Assembly: GCF_017357225.1 (NCBI RefSeq)
Contig: NZ_CP071604.1
Span: 189,001 to 253,000, forward strand
Source of the DNA: Rhizobium binae
GTDB taxonomy: Bacteria > Pseudomonadota > Alphaproteobacteria > Rhizobiales > Rhizobiaceae
Length of the DNA: 64,000 nucleotides
Reading direction: 5' to 3'
In this document: piece after piece, positions 28,957 to 37,783 of the stretch
Numbering within the stretch: the first letter of the stretch is position 1
Layout: every line of letters starts with the position of its first letter
Program-made: the position numbers and the translations under genes
The notes under the pieces: model-generated
What the model saw: the letters and a program-made list of their open reading frames with translations, nothing else
What the model was told of the DNA's origin: nothing
The model's database searches: none

Positions 28957-29979
28957 TCAGCCCTTGAAGGAAGCTGTCCAGTAGTCTTCGATCTGCTTCA
29001 CCAGGGTCTCCGGAAGCGGAACGTAATCGAGGGAAGAGGCTTCCTTCTGGCCCTTTTCCAGCGCCCACTTGAAGAAGGCGAAGGCAGCCTTGGAGCGCGC
29101 CGCATCCTTCGGATCCTTATACATGATCGCCCAGGTCGTGGCGGTCACCGGCCAGGCCTTTTCACCCGGAGCATTGGTCATGATCAGGTAGAAGTCCTGA
29201 GCCTTGGTCCATTCGGCGCTGGCGGCAGCGGCCGAGAAGCTTTCGGCATTCGGCTTCGGATACTGGCCGGCAGCGTTCTGGATCAGCGCGTAGGACAGCT
29301 TGTTCTGCAGGGCGTAGGCATATTCGACATAGCCGATCGAATCCTTGACGCGGGTAACGTAGGCGGCGACGCCTTCATTGCCCTTGCCACCGATGCCGAC
29401 CGGCCAGTTGACGGCGGTGCCTTCGCCGACCTTGCTCTTCCAGTCTTCATTGACCTTGGAGAAGTAGTTGGTCCAGTTGAAGGAAGTGCCCGAACCGTCC
29501 GAACGGTGGACGACGGCGATCTGGCTGTCGGGCAGCTTCAGGCCCGGGTTCAGATCGGCGATGGCCTTGTCGTTCCACTTGGTGACGTTGCCGAGATAGA
29601 TGTCGGCGAGAACCTTGCCGGTCAGCTTCAGCTCGCCCGACTTGATGCCCTTGACGTTGATGACGGGAACGATGCCGCCGACGACGAGCGGGAACTGGCC
29701 GAAGCCGCCATCGGTCAGTTCCTTGGGATCGAGCGGCTTGTCGGATGCGCCGAAGTCGACCGTTGCCGCCTTAATCTGGGCGATACCGCCGCCCGAACCG
29801 ATCGACTGGTAGTTCAGCTTGTCGCCGGTCTGCTTGTTGTAGTCTGCAGACCACTTGGAGAGTACGGGATAGACGAAGGTGGAGCCGGCGCCGGTTATAT
29901 CGGCGGCGGAGGCCGAAACCGCCAGAGCGGCAACAAGGCCCGCGCCGAAGCAGGCCGAGAGAATTTTGCTGGTGAGCAT
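28957..29979 (-). CDS. pstS: Periplasmic phosphate-binding protein PstS
   Basis: A 340-residue periplasmic protein that captures inorganic phosphate and delivers it to PstCA. The signal peptide is LSACFGAGLVAALAVSASA (cut near residue 25). The mature protein begins ADITGAGSTFVYPVLSKW, the first phosphate-binding loop. IGSGGGIAQI and HRSDGSGTSFNWTNYF are the other phosphate-contacting segments. GAGGAAG precedes the ATG at 29979. It is the first pst gene and has a triple PHO box about 95 bases upstream, so it should be strongly induced in low phosphate. Confidence 0.97.
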   Translation of the reverse strand: MLTSKILSACFGAGLVAALAVSASAADITGAGSTFVYPVLSKWSADYNKQTGDKLNYQSIGSGGGIAQIKAATVDFGASDKPLDPKELTDGGFGQFPLVVGGIVPVINVKGIKSGELKLTGKVLADIYLGNVTKWNDKAIADLNPGLKLPDSQIAVVHRSDGSGTSFNWTNYFSKVNEDWKSKVGEGTAVNWPVGIGGKGNEGVAAYVTRVKDSIGYVEYAYALQNKLSYALIQNAAGQYPKPNAESFSAAAASAEWTKAQDFYLIMTNAPGEKAWPVTATTWAIMYKDPKDAARSKAAFAFFKWALEKGQKEASSLDYVPLPETLVKQIEDYWTASFKG

Positions 29980-30074
29980 GAGAAACGCTTCCTCAATAAA
30001 TTGTGTTCGATTGCGTGCCGTCATCGGGGCAAAGCGGCGAGTATGTTCAGCTAGTGGCGGCACATTGCAGAACG

Positions 30075-30103
30075 ATGACGTTTGGATGACAGTTTCGTGA
30101 CAA
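30075..30103 (-). promoter_or_regulatory. Triple PHO box of pstSCAB
   Basis: On the minus strand TGTCAC (30102-30097), TGTCAT (30091-30086) and CGTCAT (30080-30075) are repeated at exact 11-base steps with AT-rich spacers. This is the classic PhoB-P binding array. Confidence 0.85.
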
Positions 30104-30444
30104 CCGCCAGAGGATGAGCTCAACCGGGATGCAAAAAATGAAACAGTTCGAAATAGGAAGAAGACGAAATAACACCCTTGGCGATTGAGGCGCAATTCAA
30201 GCGATGACGAACGGACGCGTTTAAGAATAACGCATTTAATCAAGTCACTGAGACCGAGGCAGTTCACGCGGGCAAGACCGACGATCACGGTCGTTTGCAC
30301 AAGCGGCTGGCGCTTCAGCTCGACCAAGCCGAAGGCGCCGATGGACCCATCGGCGTGGCCCTTATGTGCCACCCGAGCTCCTAGCCCAGATCTCTCCCCC
30401 GGCGACCATTCAAATGCCGATCCGGATCGCCGATCAGCTTCGGT
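30104..30444. other. Intergenic region between phnE and the pst promoter
   Basis: About 340 bases. A minus-strand frame at about 30260-30370 (IGAFGLVELKRQPLVQTT...) has fairly coding-like composition, but it has no ribosome binding site or recognisable domain and ends in AT-rich sequence. It may be the remnant of a gene interrupted when the pst block arrived. Otherwise nothing is seen. Confidence 0.35.
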
Positions 30445-31782
30445 TTATCGGTCGCCTATCAGACGACGTCTCAAAGCATTGGAGCATGCATCGAACACGA
30501 AGACCACCAGCAACACCAGGAGAACCATATAGCCGACATTTTGCCAGTTTGAGTTGGTGCGCATGGCCTCCCAGAGCTTAAGGCCGATGCCGCCCGCGCC
30601 GACGGCGCCGATGATGGTGGCGCCACGCACGTTCGATTCCCACTGATAGAGCGTCTGGCTGACGATAACCGGAACGATCTGCGGCATGATGCCGTAGCGA
30701 TGGACCAGCATGGTCGATGCGCCCGTGGATTTGACGCCTTCGCGAGGCTTGTTGTCGATATTTTCCAGCCCTTCGGAATAGAGCTTGCCGAGCGTGCCGG
30801 TCTCCGTAAGAAAGATGGCGCCGGAACCCGCAAGCGGGCCGGGGCCGAAGGCGCGCGTCAGGAACAGCGCCCAGATCAGCATGTCGACGGAGCGCAGGAA
30901 GTCGAAGAAGCGCTTCAGCGCCTGATTGAGGAACCTGTTCGGGGTGATGTTGCGCGCCGCCATGAAGGCGAGAGGGAAGGCGGCAAGCGAACCGAGCAGC
31001 GTGCCGAGGAAAGCCATCACGATCGTCTGAAACAGCTTGGTCCACACGTCGCCATGCTGCCATGCGCTGTTGTTCCAGATATTGTCGAAGGCGAGCGACA
31101 GGTTGGACTTATCGGGCTCGATGCGCGGAGCGGAGACGATGAGACTGAGGACCTCGCCAACCGGCTTGTCAAAGAAGGTCGACTGCGTATCAAACACGAA
31201 ATTCGGCCAGCCGATGAAGCGTTTGCGCACCTTTACGCGATCGGCGGAGACGCTGACGTTCCCAGCGAAACCGAGATCGGCAAGTACGTTGTCATCATAA
31301 ACGGTCATCCAACTCGGCACCGGTCCGACGACTTTTGGCGCGCCGCTGGTGACATCGACCGGCACCGTCATGCCATGGGCAACGATCGTCGTCTGGCTCT
31401 TGCTTACGGTGACAATCCGGTTGCTGCCGCCGACGTCAACCGTGATGCTGCCATCGGCATTGGCCTTTACCCAGTCCGGATGCGGATCGTCACCGAGCGG
31501 CGAAAAGCGCGGATAGCGCGTCTGGATCGTGCCATCATCCTCGATGCGGAATTCCGGCTGCACGTCATAGCTGATCCACTGACTCATGTAGATGCCGAAG
31601 CGTTCCCAGTGGGCTTCGGCGATGAGCTTCGGCAGGTCGAAGAACCAGACGGCGTAGAGGCCGTAGAGCAGCGTAGCGATGAGGAGCATCAGCCCGCCGA
31701 AACGCTGGCGGAACGACCGGTGCAGATATTCCGGATAGCGCGCTTCAATTTCGTGCATGCGGTTAGCGTCGATCACCGTCAT
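30445..31782 (-). CDS. phnE: Phosphonate ABC transporter permease PhnE (long form)
   Basis: A 445-residue inner-membrane permease of the phosphonate/phosphate importer PhnCDE (PhoCDET in Sinorhizobium). The first membrane helix (about 35-55) is followed by an unusually long soluble segment of about 200 residues. The core permease with FPLAFMAARNITPNR and the EAA loop PQIVPVIVSQTLYQWE follows. GAGG lies before the ATG at 31782. It is 7 bases after the other permease gene, and the two probably form a heterodimer. Its 3' portion is the source or sister of the remnant at 25664-25960. Confidence 0.92.
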   Translation of the reverse strand: MTVIDANRMHEIEARYPEYLHRSFRQRFGGLMLLIATLLYGLYAVWFFDLPKLIAEAHWERFGIYMSQWISYDVQPEFRIEDDGTIQTRYPRFSPLGDDPHPDWVKANADGSITVDVGGSNRIVTVSKSQTTIVAHGMTVPVDVTSGAPKVVGPVPSWMTVYDDNVLADLGFAGNVSVSADRVKVRKRFIGWPNFVFDTQSTFFDKPVGEVLSLIVSAPRIEPDKSNLSLAFDNIWNNSAWQHGDVWTKLFQTIVMAFLGTLLGSLAAFPLAFMAARNITPNRFLNQALKRFFDFLRSVDMLIWALFLTRAFGPGPLAGSGAIFLTETGTLGKLYSEGLENIDNKPREGVKSTGASTMLVHRYGIMPQIVPVIVSQTLYQWESNVRGATIIGAVGAGGIGLKLWEAMRTNSNWQNVGYMVLLVLLVVFVFDACSNALRRRLIGDR

Positions 31783-31789
31783 GGCGGCC

Positions 31790-32755
31790 TCAATGTTGCA
31801 GAAGAAAGGCGTGTTCGCCGACGAGCCGGCGGCGCAGCCAAGCGGAAAACTGGTCGACGGCAACGATCGTCACGAACAGCAGCAGAACGAGTGCCACCGT
31901 CTTGGCGCCGAATCCGCGCGAGATCGAAAGCTTCAATTCCTCGCCGATGCCGCCGCCACCGACGGCTCCGATAATGGTCGACGCACGCACATTTATCTCA
32001 AGACGCAGCAGCGCATAGGAAGCATAGTTCGGCATTAGCTGGGGCAGGGCGGCGAAGCGCACGCGCTCCAGCCAGTTCGCACCGACGGCCCGCATGCCTT
32101 CGTCCGGTTTCATGTCGATGTTTTCGGCAACTTCATAGAAGAGCTTGCCGAGTGCGCCGATTGTGTGGAGCGTGATCGCGATAATGGCGGCCACCGGACC
32201 AATCGAAAGGATCGCCGAAAACAGACCGGCAATGACGATCTCCGGGAAGGCGCGCAGAAATTCCATAGTGCGCTTGGTAAAGATGCGCAGTGGCCAGTTC
32301 TTCGTCAGATTGCGGGCGGCAAAGAAGCTGAGCGGAACGGCAAAGAGGAAAGCGATGACGGTCGAGACGAGCGCAATATTGATCGTGACGATCATCAGCT
32401 CGAAATATTCAGGGATGTAAAAGGCGCCCCAGACGTAGACGCGACCATTGGCGAAGTTGAACTCCTCGCCACCCTTGTCGTTCGGGCTCGCTATGTCGAA
32501 CAACGCCCGCCAGACATCGTTCCAATCCTTGGGAATGAGCCAGCTCAGGAAGTCGAAAAGATGCGGCAGGCGGTCGAAGAAATGGCCGGCATTGCTCTCG
32601 TCGGCGAACCGTACGGAACTGGTAAAAGCCGCAACGAGGATGATCACGCCAAGGACAGTGTAGAAGCGGCGCTTGGCGACCATACGGTCCCACGCAAACG
32701 CTATGTCCTTACTGCTCGCGGCCAGCATTCGCGTCGATGCTTCGGCAATGGTCAT
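31790..32755 (-). CDS. phnE: Phosphonate ABC transporter permease PhnE
   Basis: A 321-residue inner-membrane permease, the first of two phnE genes. It has about six helices, FAVPLSFFAARNLTKNW, and the EAA loop ending in SYALLRLEINVRASTIIGAVGGGGIG (here the ASTIIGAVGGGGIG part), typical of PhnE. GAGG is 7 bases before the ATG. It follows phnD after a strong hairpin and precedes the long phnE by 7 bases. Substrates in relatives include phosphonates, phosphite and phosphate. Confidence 0.93.
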   Translation of the reverse strand: MTIAEASTRMLAASSKDIAFAWDRMVAKRRFYTVLGVIILVAAFTSSVRFADESNAGHFFDRLPHLFDFLSWLIPKDWNDVWRALFDIASPNDKGGEEFNFANGRVYVWGAFYIPEYFELMIVTINIALVSTVIAFLFAVPLSFFAARNLTKNWPLRIFTKRTMEFLRAFPEIVIAGLFSAILSIGPVAAIIAITLHTIGALGKLFYEVAENIDMKPDEGMRAVGANWLERVRFAALPQLMPNYASYALLRLEINVRASTIIGAVGGGGIGEELKLSISRGFGAKTVALVLLLFVTIVAVDQFSAWLRRRLVGEHAFLLQH

Positions 32756-32775
32756 GAACGCCTCATCTCTTCAAT

Positions 32776-32807
32776 CAATAGGGCGGCCCTCGCCGGCCGC
32801 CCTATTG
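32776..32807 (-). terminator. Intercistronic hairpin between phnD and phnE
   Basis: A perfect 13-bp stem, CAATAGGGCGGCC (32776-32788) with GGCCGCCCTATTG (32795-32807), and a 6-base loop in the 64-base gap. No T run follows. It resembles intergenic hairpins that raise binding-protein mRNA over permease mRNA. Confidence 0.75.
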
Positions 32808-32819
32808 ACGTCATCTCAA

Positions 32820-33725
32820 TCAGCCGCCGATCGTCGCACGACGCGTTTCAATGACCGCGTTGTAGAATTCGGGGGTTACCTTCACATAGCCTGCGTATTC
32901 GCCGCCTTCGATTGCTTCAAAGCACTTCTTATCCTTTTCAGGTAACGCCATGAAGAAGTCGGCGAGCTTGCCCTTCCATTCGTCGCCGAGCTTATTGCTG
33001 ACGACGATCGGGCCATTCGGGATAAGCGGCGACTGCCAGAGCTGAACGACGTCATTCATGTTGAGCGTGCCCTTATCGACCATCTTGCGCAGGTTGCCGG
33101 AGGTGTACCCGTCCTTGAAGTCGCCGACACCGGAGGCCCATGTCACGCCGACGTCAACCTTCTTGTCGAGAACGGCAAGTACGTTGTTTTCATGACCCCC
33201 GTTGAAGGAGGTCGAGCTATAAAACTGGTCAACTGGCATGCCGAGGTCCTTCGGAAGCGTTACCTTCGGAATGAGATATCCGGAGGTCGAATCCGGATCG
33301 GCGTAGCCGAGTTTCTTTCCCTTGCTGTCGGCTAGCGTCTTGAAGCCCGAATCCTTGCGGGCAATAAGAACCGAATAATAGCCAGTCGCGCCATCCGTCT
33401 GCTTCGTCGTCAAAATCGGTGTGACAGCGTTCGCATCCTTGATGTAGGTTGCCGCGTAGCCGGATGCGCCGAGCTCGGCGAAGTCCAGCGTGCCGCCAAG
33501 CAGGCCCTGGATGACGCCGTCATAGTCGGCAGCCGGGAAGAGCGACACTTTCTCGAAGCCGAATTCCTTCTTCAGGTCTTCCTGCAGGCAAGCATAGTTG
33601 CGCAGGCGGTCGGCTTCGTTTTCGCCGCCGAGGATGCCGATGCGGAATTCCTTCAAGTCTGCGGCATTGGCGGCGCCGGCGAGCGCGAAGAGCGCCGTAG
33701 CTGCAAAGAGTGCTTTCTTCAACAT
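32820..33725 (-). CDS. phnD: Phosphonate ABC transporter periplasmic binding protein PhnD
   Basis: A 301-residue periplasmic solute-binding protein for organophosphonates. Signal peptide LFAATALFALAGAANA ends near residue 21. The mature part begins ADLKEFRIGILGGENEADRL, the PhnD family N-terminus. DFAELGASGYA and DPDSTSGYLIP are ligand-site segments, with the Ser/Thr pair that contacts the phosphonate group. AGGAGAG precedes the ATG. The next genes are phnE and phnE. Confidence 0.95.
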   Translation of the reverse strand: MLKKALFAATALFALAGAANAADLKEFRIGILGGENEADRLRNYACLQEDLKKEFGFEKVSLFPAADYDGVIQGLLGGTLDFAELGASGYAATYIKDANAVTPILTTKQTDGATGYYSVLIARKDSGFKTLADSKGKKLGYADPDSTSGYLIPKVTLPKDLGMPVDQFYSSTSFNGGHENNVLAVLDKKVDVGVTWASGVGDFKDGYTSGNLRKMVDKGTLNMNDVVQLWQSPLIPNGPIVVSNKLGDEWKGKLADFFMALPEKDKKCFEAIEGGEYAGYVKVTPEFYNAVIETRRATIGG

Positions 33726-33812
33726 GAGTTCTCTCCTATTGACCGGTGTCCCCGGCTTTCCGTTACGAAGATGTGTGCCCTTGACGCGGGCGCTCGATCG
33801 CGGCCGCCTCTC

Positions 33813-34661
33813 TCAGAGGCCGGCCAGCGCCAGCGGTTGGACGCCGGCGGATTGATTGTCTGACCGCTCGGGAGCGAGATTGATCGAGGTCGAGGTCATC
33901 GTTTCGTCGATGCCGGCACCGTCCTTGTCCGTGCCGTAGATTTCCTTCACCGCTTCGGCCGTGAGTTCCGAGGGCTTGCCGTCGAAGACGATGCGGCCGC
34001 CGGCCATGCCGACGATGCGCTCACAATAGTTGCGGGCGGTATCGAGCGTGTGAAGGTTGGTGACGACGGTGATGCCCTCGCGCTCGTTGATATCGCGCAG
34101 TGCATCCATGACGATCTTGGCGTTCAGTGGATCGAGCGAGGCGATCGGCTCGTCGGCGAGCACCATCTTCGGGTTCTGCATCAGCGCGCGGGCGATCGCC
34201 ACACGCTGCTGCTGACCACCGGAAAGCGTGCCGGCCGCCTGCAGCGCCGTCTGCTCGATGCCGAGGCGTTCGAGGGCTGCGATCGCGTGCACGCGTTCCT
34301 CGCGGGTGAAGATGTTGAGGAGGCTCAGAAGCGTCGAGCGGTGATTGAGGCGGCCGAGCATGACGTTGGTGAGAACATCGAGGCGCGGTACCAGGTTGAA
34401 CTGCTGGAAGATCATCGCGCAGTCGCGCTGCCAGTTGCGCAAGGCCCGGCCGCGAAGCGCGGAGACTTCGACGCCGGCGAAATGGATGGAGCCGGAGCTC
34501 GGCTGCTGCAGCCGGTTGATCATGCGCAGCAGCGTCGACTTGCCGGCGCCGGAGCGCCCGATGATGCCGACCATCTGGCCTTGGGGAATGGTGAGCGTGA
34601 CGGTGTCGACGGCGAGCTTCTTTCCGAAACGACGGGTGACATCCTTCAGCTCGAACATCAT
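33813..34661 (-). CDS. phnC: Phosphonate ABC transporter ATP-binding protein PhnC
   Basis: A 282-residue ATPase of the phosphonate importer. It has Walker [18 protein letters not shown], signature [15 protein letters not shown], Walker [14 protein letters not shown] and the switch His region [13 protein letters not shown]. The start is taken at the ATG 34661 (MMFELKDV), with AAGGGA just before it; an ATG at 34676 is also in frame. It begins phnCDEE and is separated from the hexapeptide-transferase gene by 114 bases containing possible PHO-box repeats, suggesting a separate promoter. Confidence 0.95.
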   Translation of the reverse strand: MMFELKDVTRRFGKKLAVDTVTLTIPQGQMVGIIGRSGAGKSTLLRMINRLQQPSSGSIHFAGVEVSALRGRALRNWQRDCAMIFQQFNLVPRLDVLTNVMLGRLNHRSTLLSLLNIFTREERVHAIAALERLGIEQTALQAAGTLSGGQQQRVAIARALMQNPKMVLADEPIASLDPLNAKIVMDALRDINEREGITVVTNLHTLDTARNYCERIVGMAGGRIVFDGKPSELTAEAVKEIYGTDKDGAGIDETMTSTSINLAPERSDNQSAGVQPLALAGL

Positions 34662-34721
34662 GCTTTTCCCTTGCATTCCAGGTCCTGGTCAGCATCGATT
34701 AGCTCTGCTTCATGAAGCTCG

Positions 34722-34750
34722 CGTGTCATATTTGTGTAAGTCGTGTCACA
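34722..34750 (+). promoter_or_regulatory. Possible PHO-box repeats upstream of phnC
   Basis: TGTCAT (34724-34729) and TGTCAC (34744-34749) with a weaker TGTAAG between lie in the phnC leader. The spacing is irregular (11 then 9) and the repeats read on the strand opposite to phnC, so binding by PhoB is uncertain. Confidence 0.35.
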
Positions 34751-34775
34751 AATCCCTGCTTCCTGACGAGCGCGT

Positions 34776-35393
34776 CTAGCCCTCGTAGCGGGACAGAAAA
34801 TCTTCCGCGCTCAGGTTGCGGAAATCCTGCAGCGCCAGGCGCAGACGGTCATGGTCCCAGTCCCACCAGGCAAGCCTGTCCATGCGCTCGCCGATCTCTT
34901 TCGGAAAGCGCTCGCGGATCAACTTAGCCGGCACGCCGCCGACGATCGTGTAGGGTGCGACGTTCTTCGAGACGACGGCGCCGGCGCCGATCACCGCGCC
35001 GTTGCCGACGCTGACGCCCGGCAGGATCGTCGCCCCATGGCCGATCCAGACGTCGTTGCCGATCGTCACGCGGTTTGCGCGCCGCCAGGCGAAGAAATCA
35101 TTCTCCATGTCGGCGTCCGGCCAATAGTCGGCGGCGCGATAGGTGAAGTGGTGCAGCGTCGCGCGCCAGGTCGGATGGTTGGTGGCGTTGATGCGCACGG
35201 CGGCGGCGATATTGACGAAACTGCCGATCGTGGCGCACCAGACCGAGCCGTCCTGCATGATGTAGGAATAGTCGCCGAAGGTCGCCTCGCTGATGCGGCA
35301 GCGCTCTGAGACCTCCGTATAGCGTCCGAAGCTGGAATCGCTGACGGCGGCCGTCTCGTGGATATAGGGGTCAATGCCTAGCCCGCGGGTCAT
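34776..35393 (-). CDS. Phosphonate-cluster hexapeptide-repeat acetyltransferase
   Basis: A 205-residue left-handed beta-helix acyltransferase of the xenobiotic acetyltransferase type. Hexapeptide repeats run through RVTIGNDVWIGHGATILPGV and GAVIGAGAVVSKNVAPYTIVGGVPAKLI (quoted in parts here), with a likely catalytic His in ATNHPTWR or IGHGA. It is a known companion of C-P lyase clusters (a phosphonate-associated transferase family). It may acetylate aminophosphonates to make them better substrates, as PhnO does, but that is inference. Its start overlaps the phnL stop as ATGA. Confidence 0.88.
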   Translation of the reverse strand: MTRGLGIDPYIHETAAVSDSSFGRYTEVSERCRISEATFGDYSYIMQDGSVWCATIGSFVNIAAAVRINATNHPTWRATLHHFTYRAADYWPDADMENDFFAWRRANRVTIGNDVWIGHGATILPGVSVGNGAVIGAGAVVSKNVAPYTIVGGVPAKLIRERFPKEIGERMDRLAWWDWDHDRLRLALQDFRNLSAEDFLSRYEG

Positions 35394-36097
35394 GCGGCGA
35401 TCTTTCTCGGCGAGAACTGCTGGACGTCGAGGATGCGGTCGGCGACGGTTTCGCGCACTTCTTCGTCGTGGAAGATGCCGAGAAGGGCGACACCCGCCTG
35501 CTTCTTTTCCGAAATCATGCTGACGACGACGGCACGGTTGCGGGCATCGAGGGAGGCCGTGGGTTCATCGAGAAGCAGGATCGTATGGTCGGTGATGAAG
35601 CCGCGCGCAATGTTGACGCGCTGTTGTTCGCCGCCGGAGAAGGTGGCGGGCGGAAGCTGCCAGAGTGCTTCCGGCAGATTGAGCTTGGCAAGCATGGCGC
35701 CCGCCTTCTCCTTTGCCGCACCGGCTTCCTCGCCGCGCGCCACCAGCGGTTCCGCCACCACGTCGATTGCCGCGACGCGCGGCAGGGTACGCAGGAACTG
35801 GCTGACATAGCCGAGCGTATTGCGCCGCACATTGAGGACGGTGCGCGGATCGGCGGCGGCGAGATCGATGACGCGCCCGTCGTGGCGGATGAGGATCTGG
35901 CCAGTGTCGACGGCGTAATTGCCGTAGATCATCTTCAGCAGCGAGCTCTTTCCGATGCCCGACGGGCCGCCGAGCACGACGCATTCGCCGGATGCGACCG
36001 AGAAGGCGACATCGGAGACGACGGGCAGCCGGATGCCGTCGCGCAGGTGCATGGTGAAGCTCTTCGAGACTTCGGAAACGACGAGAGGCGTTGGCAT
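35390..36097 (-). CDS. phnL: Phosphonate C-P lyase system ATPase-like protein PhnL
   Basis: A 235-residue ABC-type ATPase without membrane partners, needed with PhnGHI to make ribose 1-methylphosphonate triphosphate in vitro. Walker A GPSGIGKSSLLKMIYGNY, signature FSGGEQQRVNIARGF and Walker B LLLDEPTASLDARNR are intact. It follows phnK by 37 bases and overlaps the transferase gene. The cytoplasmic C-P lyase core complex is its presumed binding site. Confidence 0.94.
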   Translation of the reverse strand: MPTPLVVSEVSKSFTMHLRDGIRLPVVSDVAFSVASGECVVLGGPSGIGKSSLLKMIYGNYAVDTGQILIRHDGRVIDLAAADPRTVLNVRRNTLGYVSQFLRTLPRVAAIDVVAEPLVARGEEAGAAKEKAGAMLAKLNLPEALWQLPPATFSGGEQQRVNIARGFITDHTILLLDEPTASLDARNRAVVVSMISEKKQAGVALLGIFHDEEVRETVADRILDVQQFSPRKIAA

Positions 36098-36134
36098 GAT
36101 GTCTTCTTCCCTGGTTTTGGACCTGCAGTGGCGC

Positions 36135-36911
36135 TCAGACCTGCAGGATCGAGGAAACGAGCAGTTGCGTGTAGGGTTCGCGCGGATCGTCGAGCACCCG
36201 GTCGGTCAGCCCATGTTCGATGACATAGCCGTCCTTCATCACCATCATGCGGTGCGACAGAAGCCGGGCGACGGCGAGGTCGTGGGTGACGATGATGGCC
36301 GAGAGGCCGAGATCGTTGACGAGGCCGCGCACGAGATCGAGCAGGCGCGCTTGCACCGAGACGTCGAGGCCGCCGGTCGGCTCGTCCATGAAGACCAGGC
36401 GCGGGCCGGTGACGAGATTGCGGGCGATCTGCAATCGCTGGCGCATGCCGCCGGAAAAGGCCCGCGGTTGATCGTCGATGCGGTCGGCGTCGATCTCGAC
36501 GCGTTTCAGCCAGTCGATGGCGGTGGAGCGGATCTTGCCGTAGTGCCGGTCGCCGATCGCCATCAGACGTTCGCCGACATTGGCGCCGGCGGAAACCGTC
36601 ATGCGCAGGCCGTCGGCCGGATTCTGGTGCACGAAGCCCCAGTCGGTGCGCATCAGGAAGCGGCGCTCGGCCTCGTTCATATGGTAGAGGTCGCGGTAGG
36701 TGCCGTCGCGCATACGGTATTCGACACTGCCGCTGGTTGGCATCAGCCGGGTGGAGATGCAGTTCAGCAGCGTCGTCTTGCCCGAACCGGATTCGCCGAC
36801 GATGGCGAGCACTTCACCGGGCCAGAGCTCGAAGGACACATTGCGGCAGCCGATCCGGTTGCCATAGAATTTCGAGAGGTCGTTGACCTTGAGAAGCGGC
36901 GTATCGGTCAT
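36135..36911 (-). CDS. phnK: Phosphonate C-P lyase system ATPase-like protein PhnK
   Basis: A 258-residue ABC ATPase homologue that docks on the PhnGHIJ core. Walker [16 protein letters not shown], signature FSGGMRQRLQIARNL and Walker B LVFMDEPTGGLDVSVQARLL are conserved. The start at 36911 (MTDTPLLKVND) overlaps the phnJ stop as ATGA; the longer frame into phnJ is discarded. Coupling to phnJ fits the known tight PhnJ-PhnK contact. Confidence 0.95.
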   Translation of the reverse strand: MTDTPLLKVNDLSKFYGNRIGCRNVSFELWPGEVLAIVGESGSGKTTLLNCISTRLMPTSGSVEYRMRDGTYRDLYHMNEAERRFLMRTDWGFVHQNPADGLRMTVSAGANVGERLMAIGDRHYGKIRSTAIDWLKRVEIDADRIDDQPRAFSGGMRQRLQIARNLVTGPRLVFMDEPTGGLDVSVQARLLDLVRGLVNDLGLSAIIVTHDLAVARLLSHRMMVMKDGYVIEHGLTDRVLDDPREPYTQLLVSSILQV

Positions 36912-37783
36912 TCTGCAGCCTCCCGGGCCAGCATTTCGCCGGCATGTCCGTGTGCCCGGCGCTCTTCGCAATGATCGGTATCGGAGCAGACGAACATGCG
37001 CCCGCCTTTGTCGTCGAGGATCACCTCGTCCAGATAGACATCCTCGGCGCCACAAAGCGCGCAGGGCTTGCCGAAGCGCTGGATTTCGAAGGGATGGTCT
37101 TCGAAATCCAGGCTGACGACGTCGGTATAGGGCGGCACGGCATAGATGCGCTTTTCGCGGCCGGCGCCGAAAAGCTGCAACGATTCCGATTGATGCATCT
37201 TGGGATTATCGAATTTGGGCGTCGGCGACGGATCCATGACGTAGCGCCCATGCACCTTGACCGGATAGGCATAGGTCGTGGCGATGCGGCCGTTGCGGGC
37301 GATATCCTCGTAGAGCTTCACGTGCATAAGGCCGTATTCTTCCAGCGCATGCATTTTGCGCGTCTCGGTTTCGCGCGGCTCGAGGAAGCGCAGCGGCTCG
37401 GGGATCGGCACCTGGTAGACGAGCACCTGGCCGGCCTTGAGCTTTTCCTCGGGAATGCGGTGGCGCGTCTGGATGATCGTCGCCTCGCCCGTGTGCGTCG
37501 TCACCGCGACATTGGCGACCTTTTGGAAGAAGGCGCGGATGGAAACGGCGTTGGTCGTATCGTCGGCGCCCTGGTCGATGACCTTCAGCACGTCATCAGG
37601 TCCGATGATCGAGGCCGTCACCTGCACGCCGCCGGTGCCCCAGCCGTAGGGCATCGGCATTTCGCGCGAGGCGAAGGGCACCTGGTAGCCGGGAATGGCG
37701 ATCGCCTTCAGGATGGCGCGGCGGATCATCCGCTTGGTCTGTTCGTCGAGATAGGCGAAGTTGTAGCTGGCGAGATCGTTCAT
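36908..37783 (-). CDS. phnJ: Carbon-phosphorus lyase PhnJ (radical SAM-type)
   Basis: The 291-residue catalytic subunit that cleaves the C-P bond of ribose 1-methylphosphonate 5-phosphate, releasing methane (from methylphosphonate) and the cyclic ribose phosphate. The iron-sulfur cysteines fall at C241, C244, C266 and C272, and the glycyl-radical Gly is at position 32 (AIPGYQVPF), the same positions as in the E. coli enzyme. Thus catalysis should be intact. It overlaps phnI and phnK as ATGA, implying stoichiometric synthesis. Confidence 0.97.
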   Translation of the reverse strand: MNDLASYNFAYLDEQTKRMIRRAILKAIAIPGYQVPFASREMPMPYGWGTGGVQVTASIIGPDDVLKVIDQGADDTTNAVSIRAFFQKVANVAVTTHTGEATIIQTRHRIPEEKLKAGQVLVYQVPIPEPLRFLEPRETETRKMHALEEYGLMHVKLYEDIARNGRIATTYAYPVKVHGRYVMDPSPTPKFDNPKMHQSESLQLFGAGREKRIYAVPPYTDVVSLDFEDHPFEIQRFGKPCALCGAEDVYLDEVILDDKGGRMFVCSDTDHCEERRAHGHAGEMLAREAAE

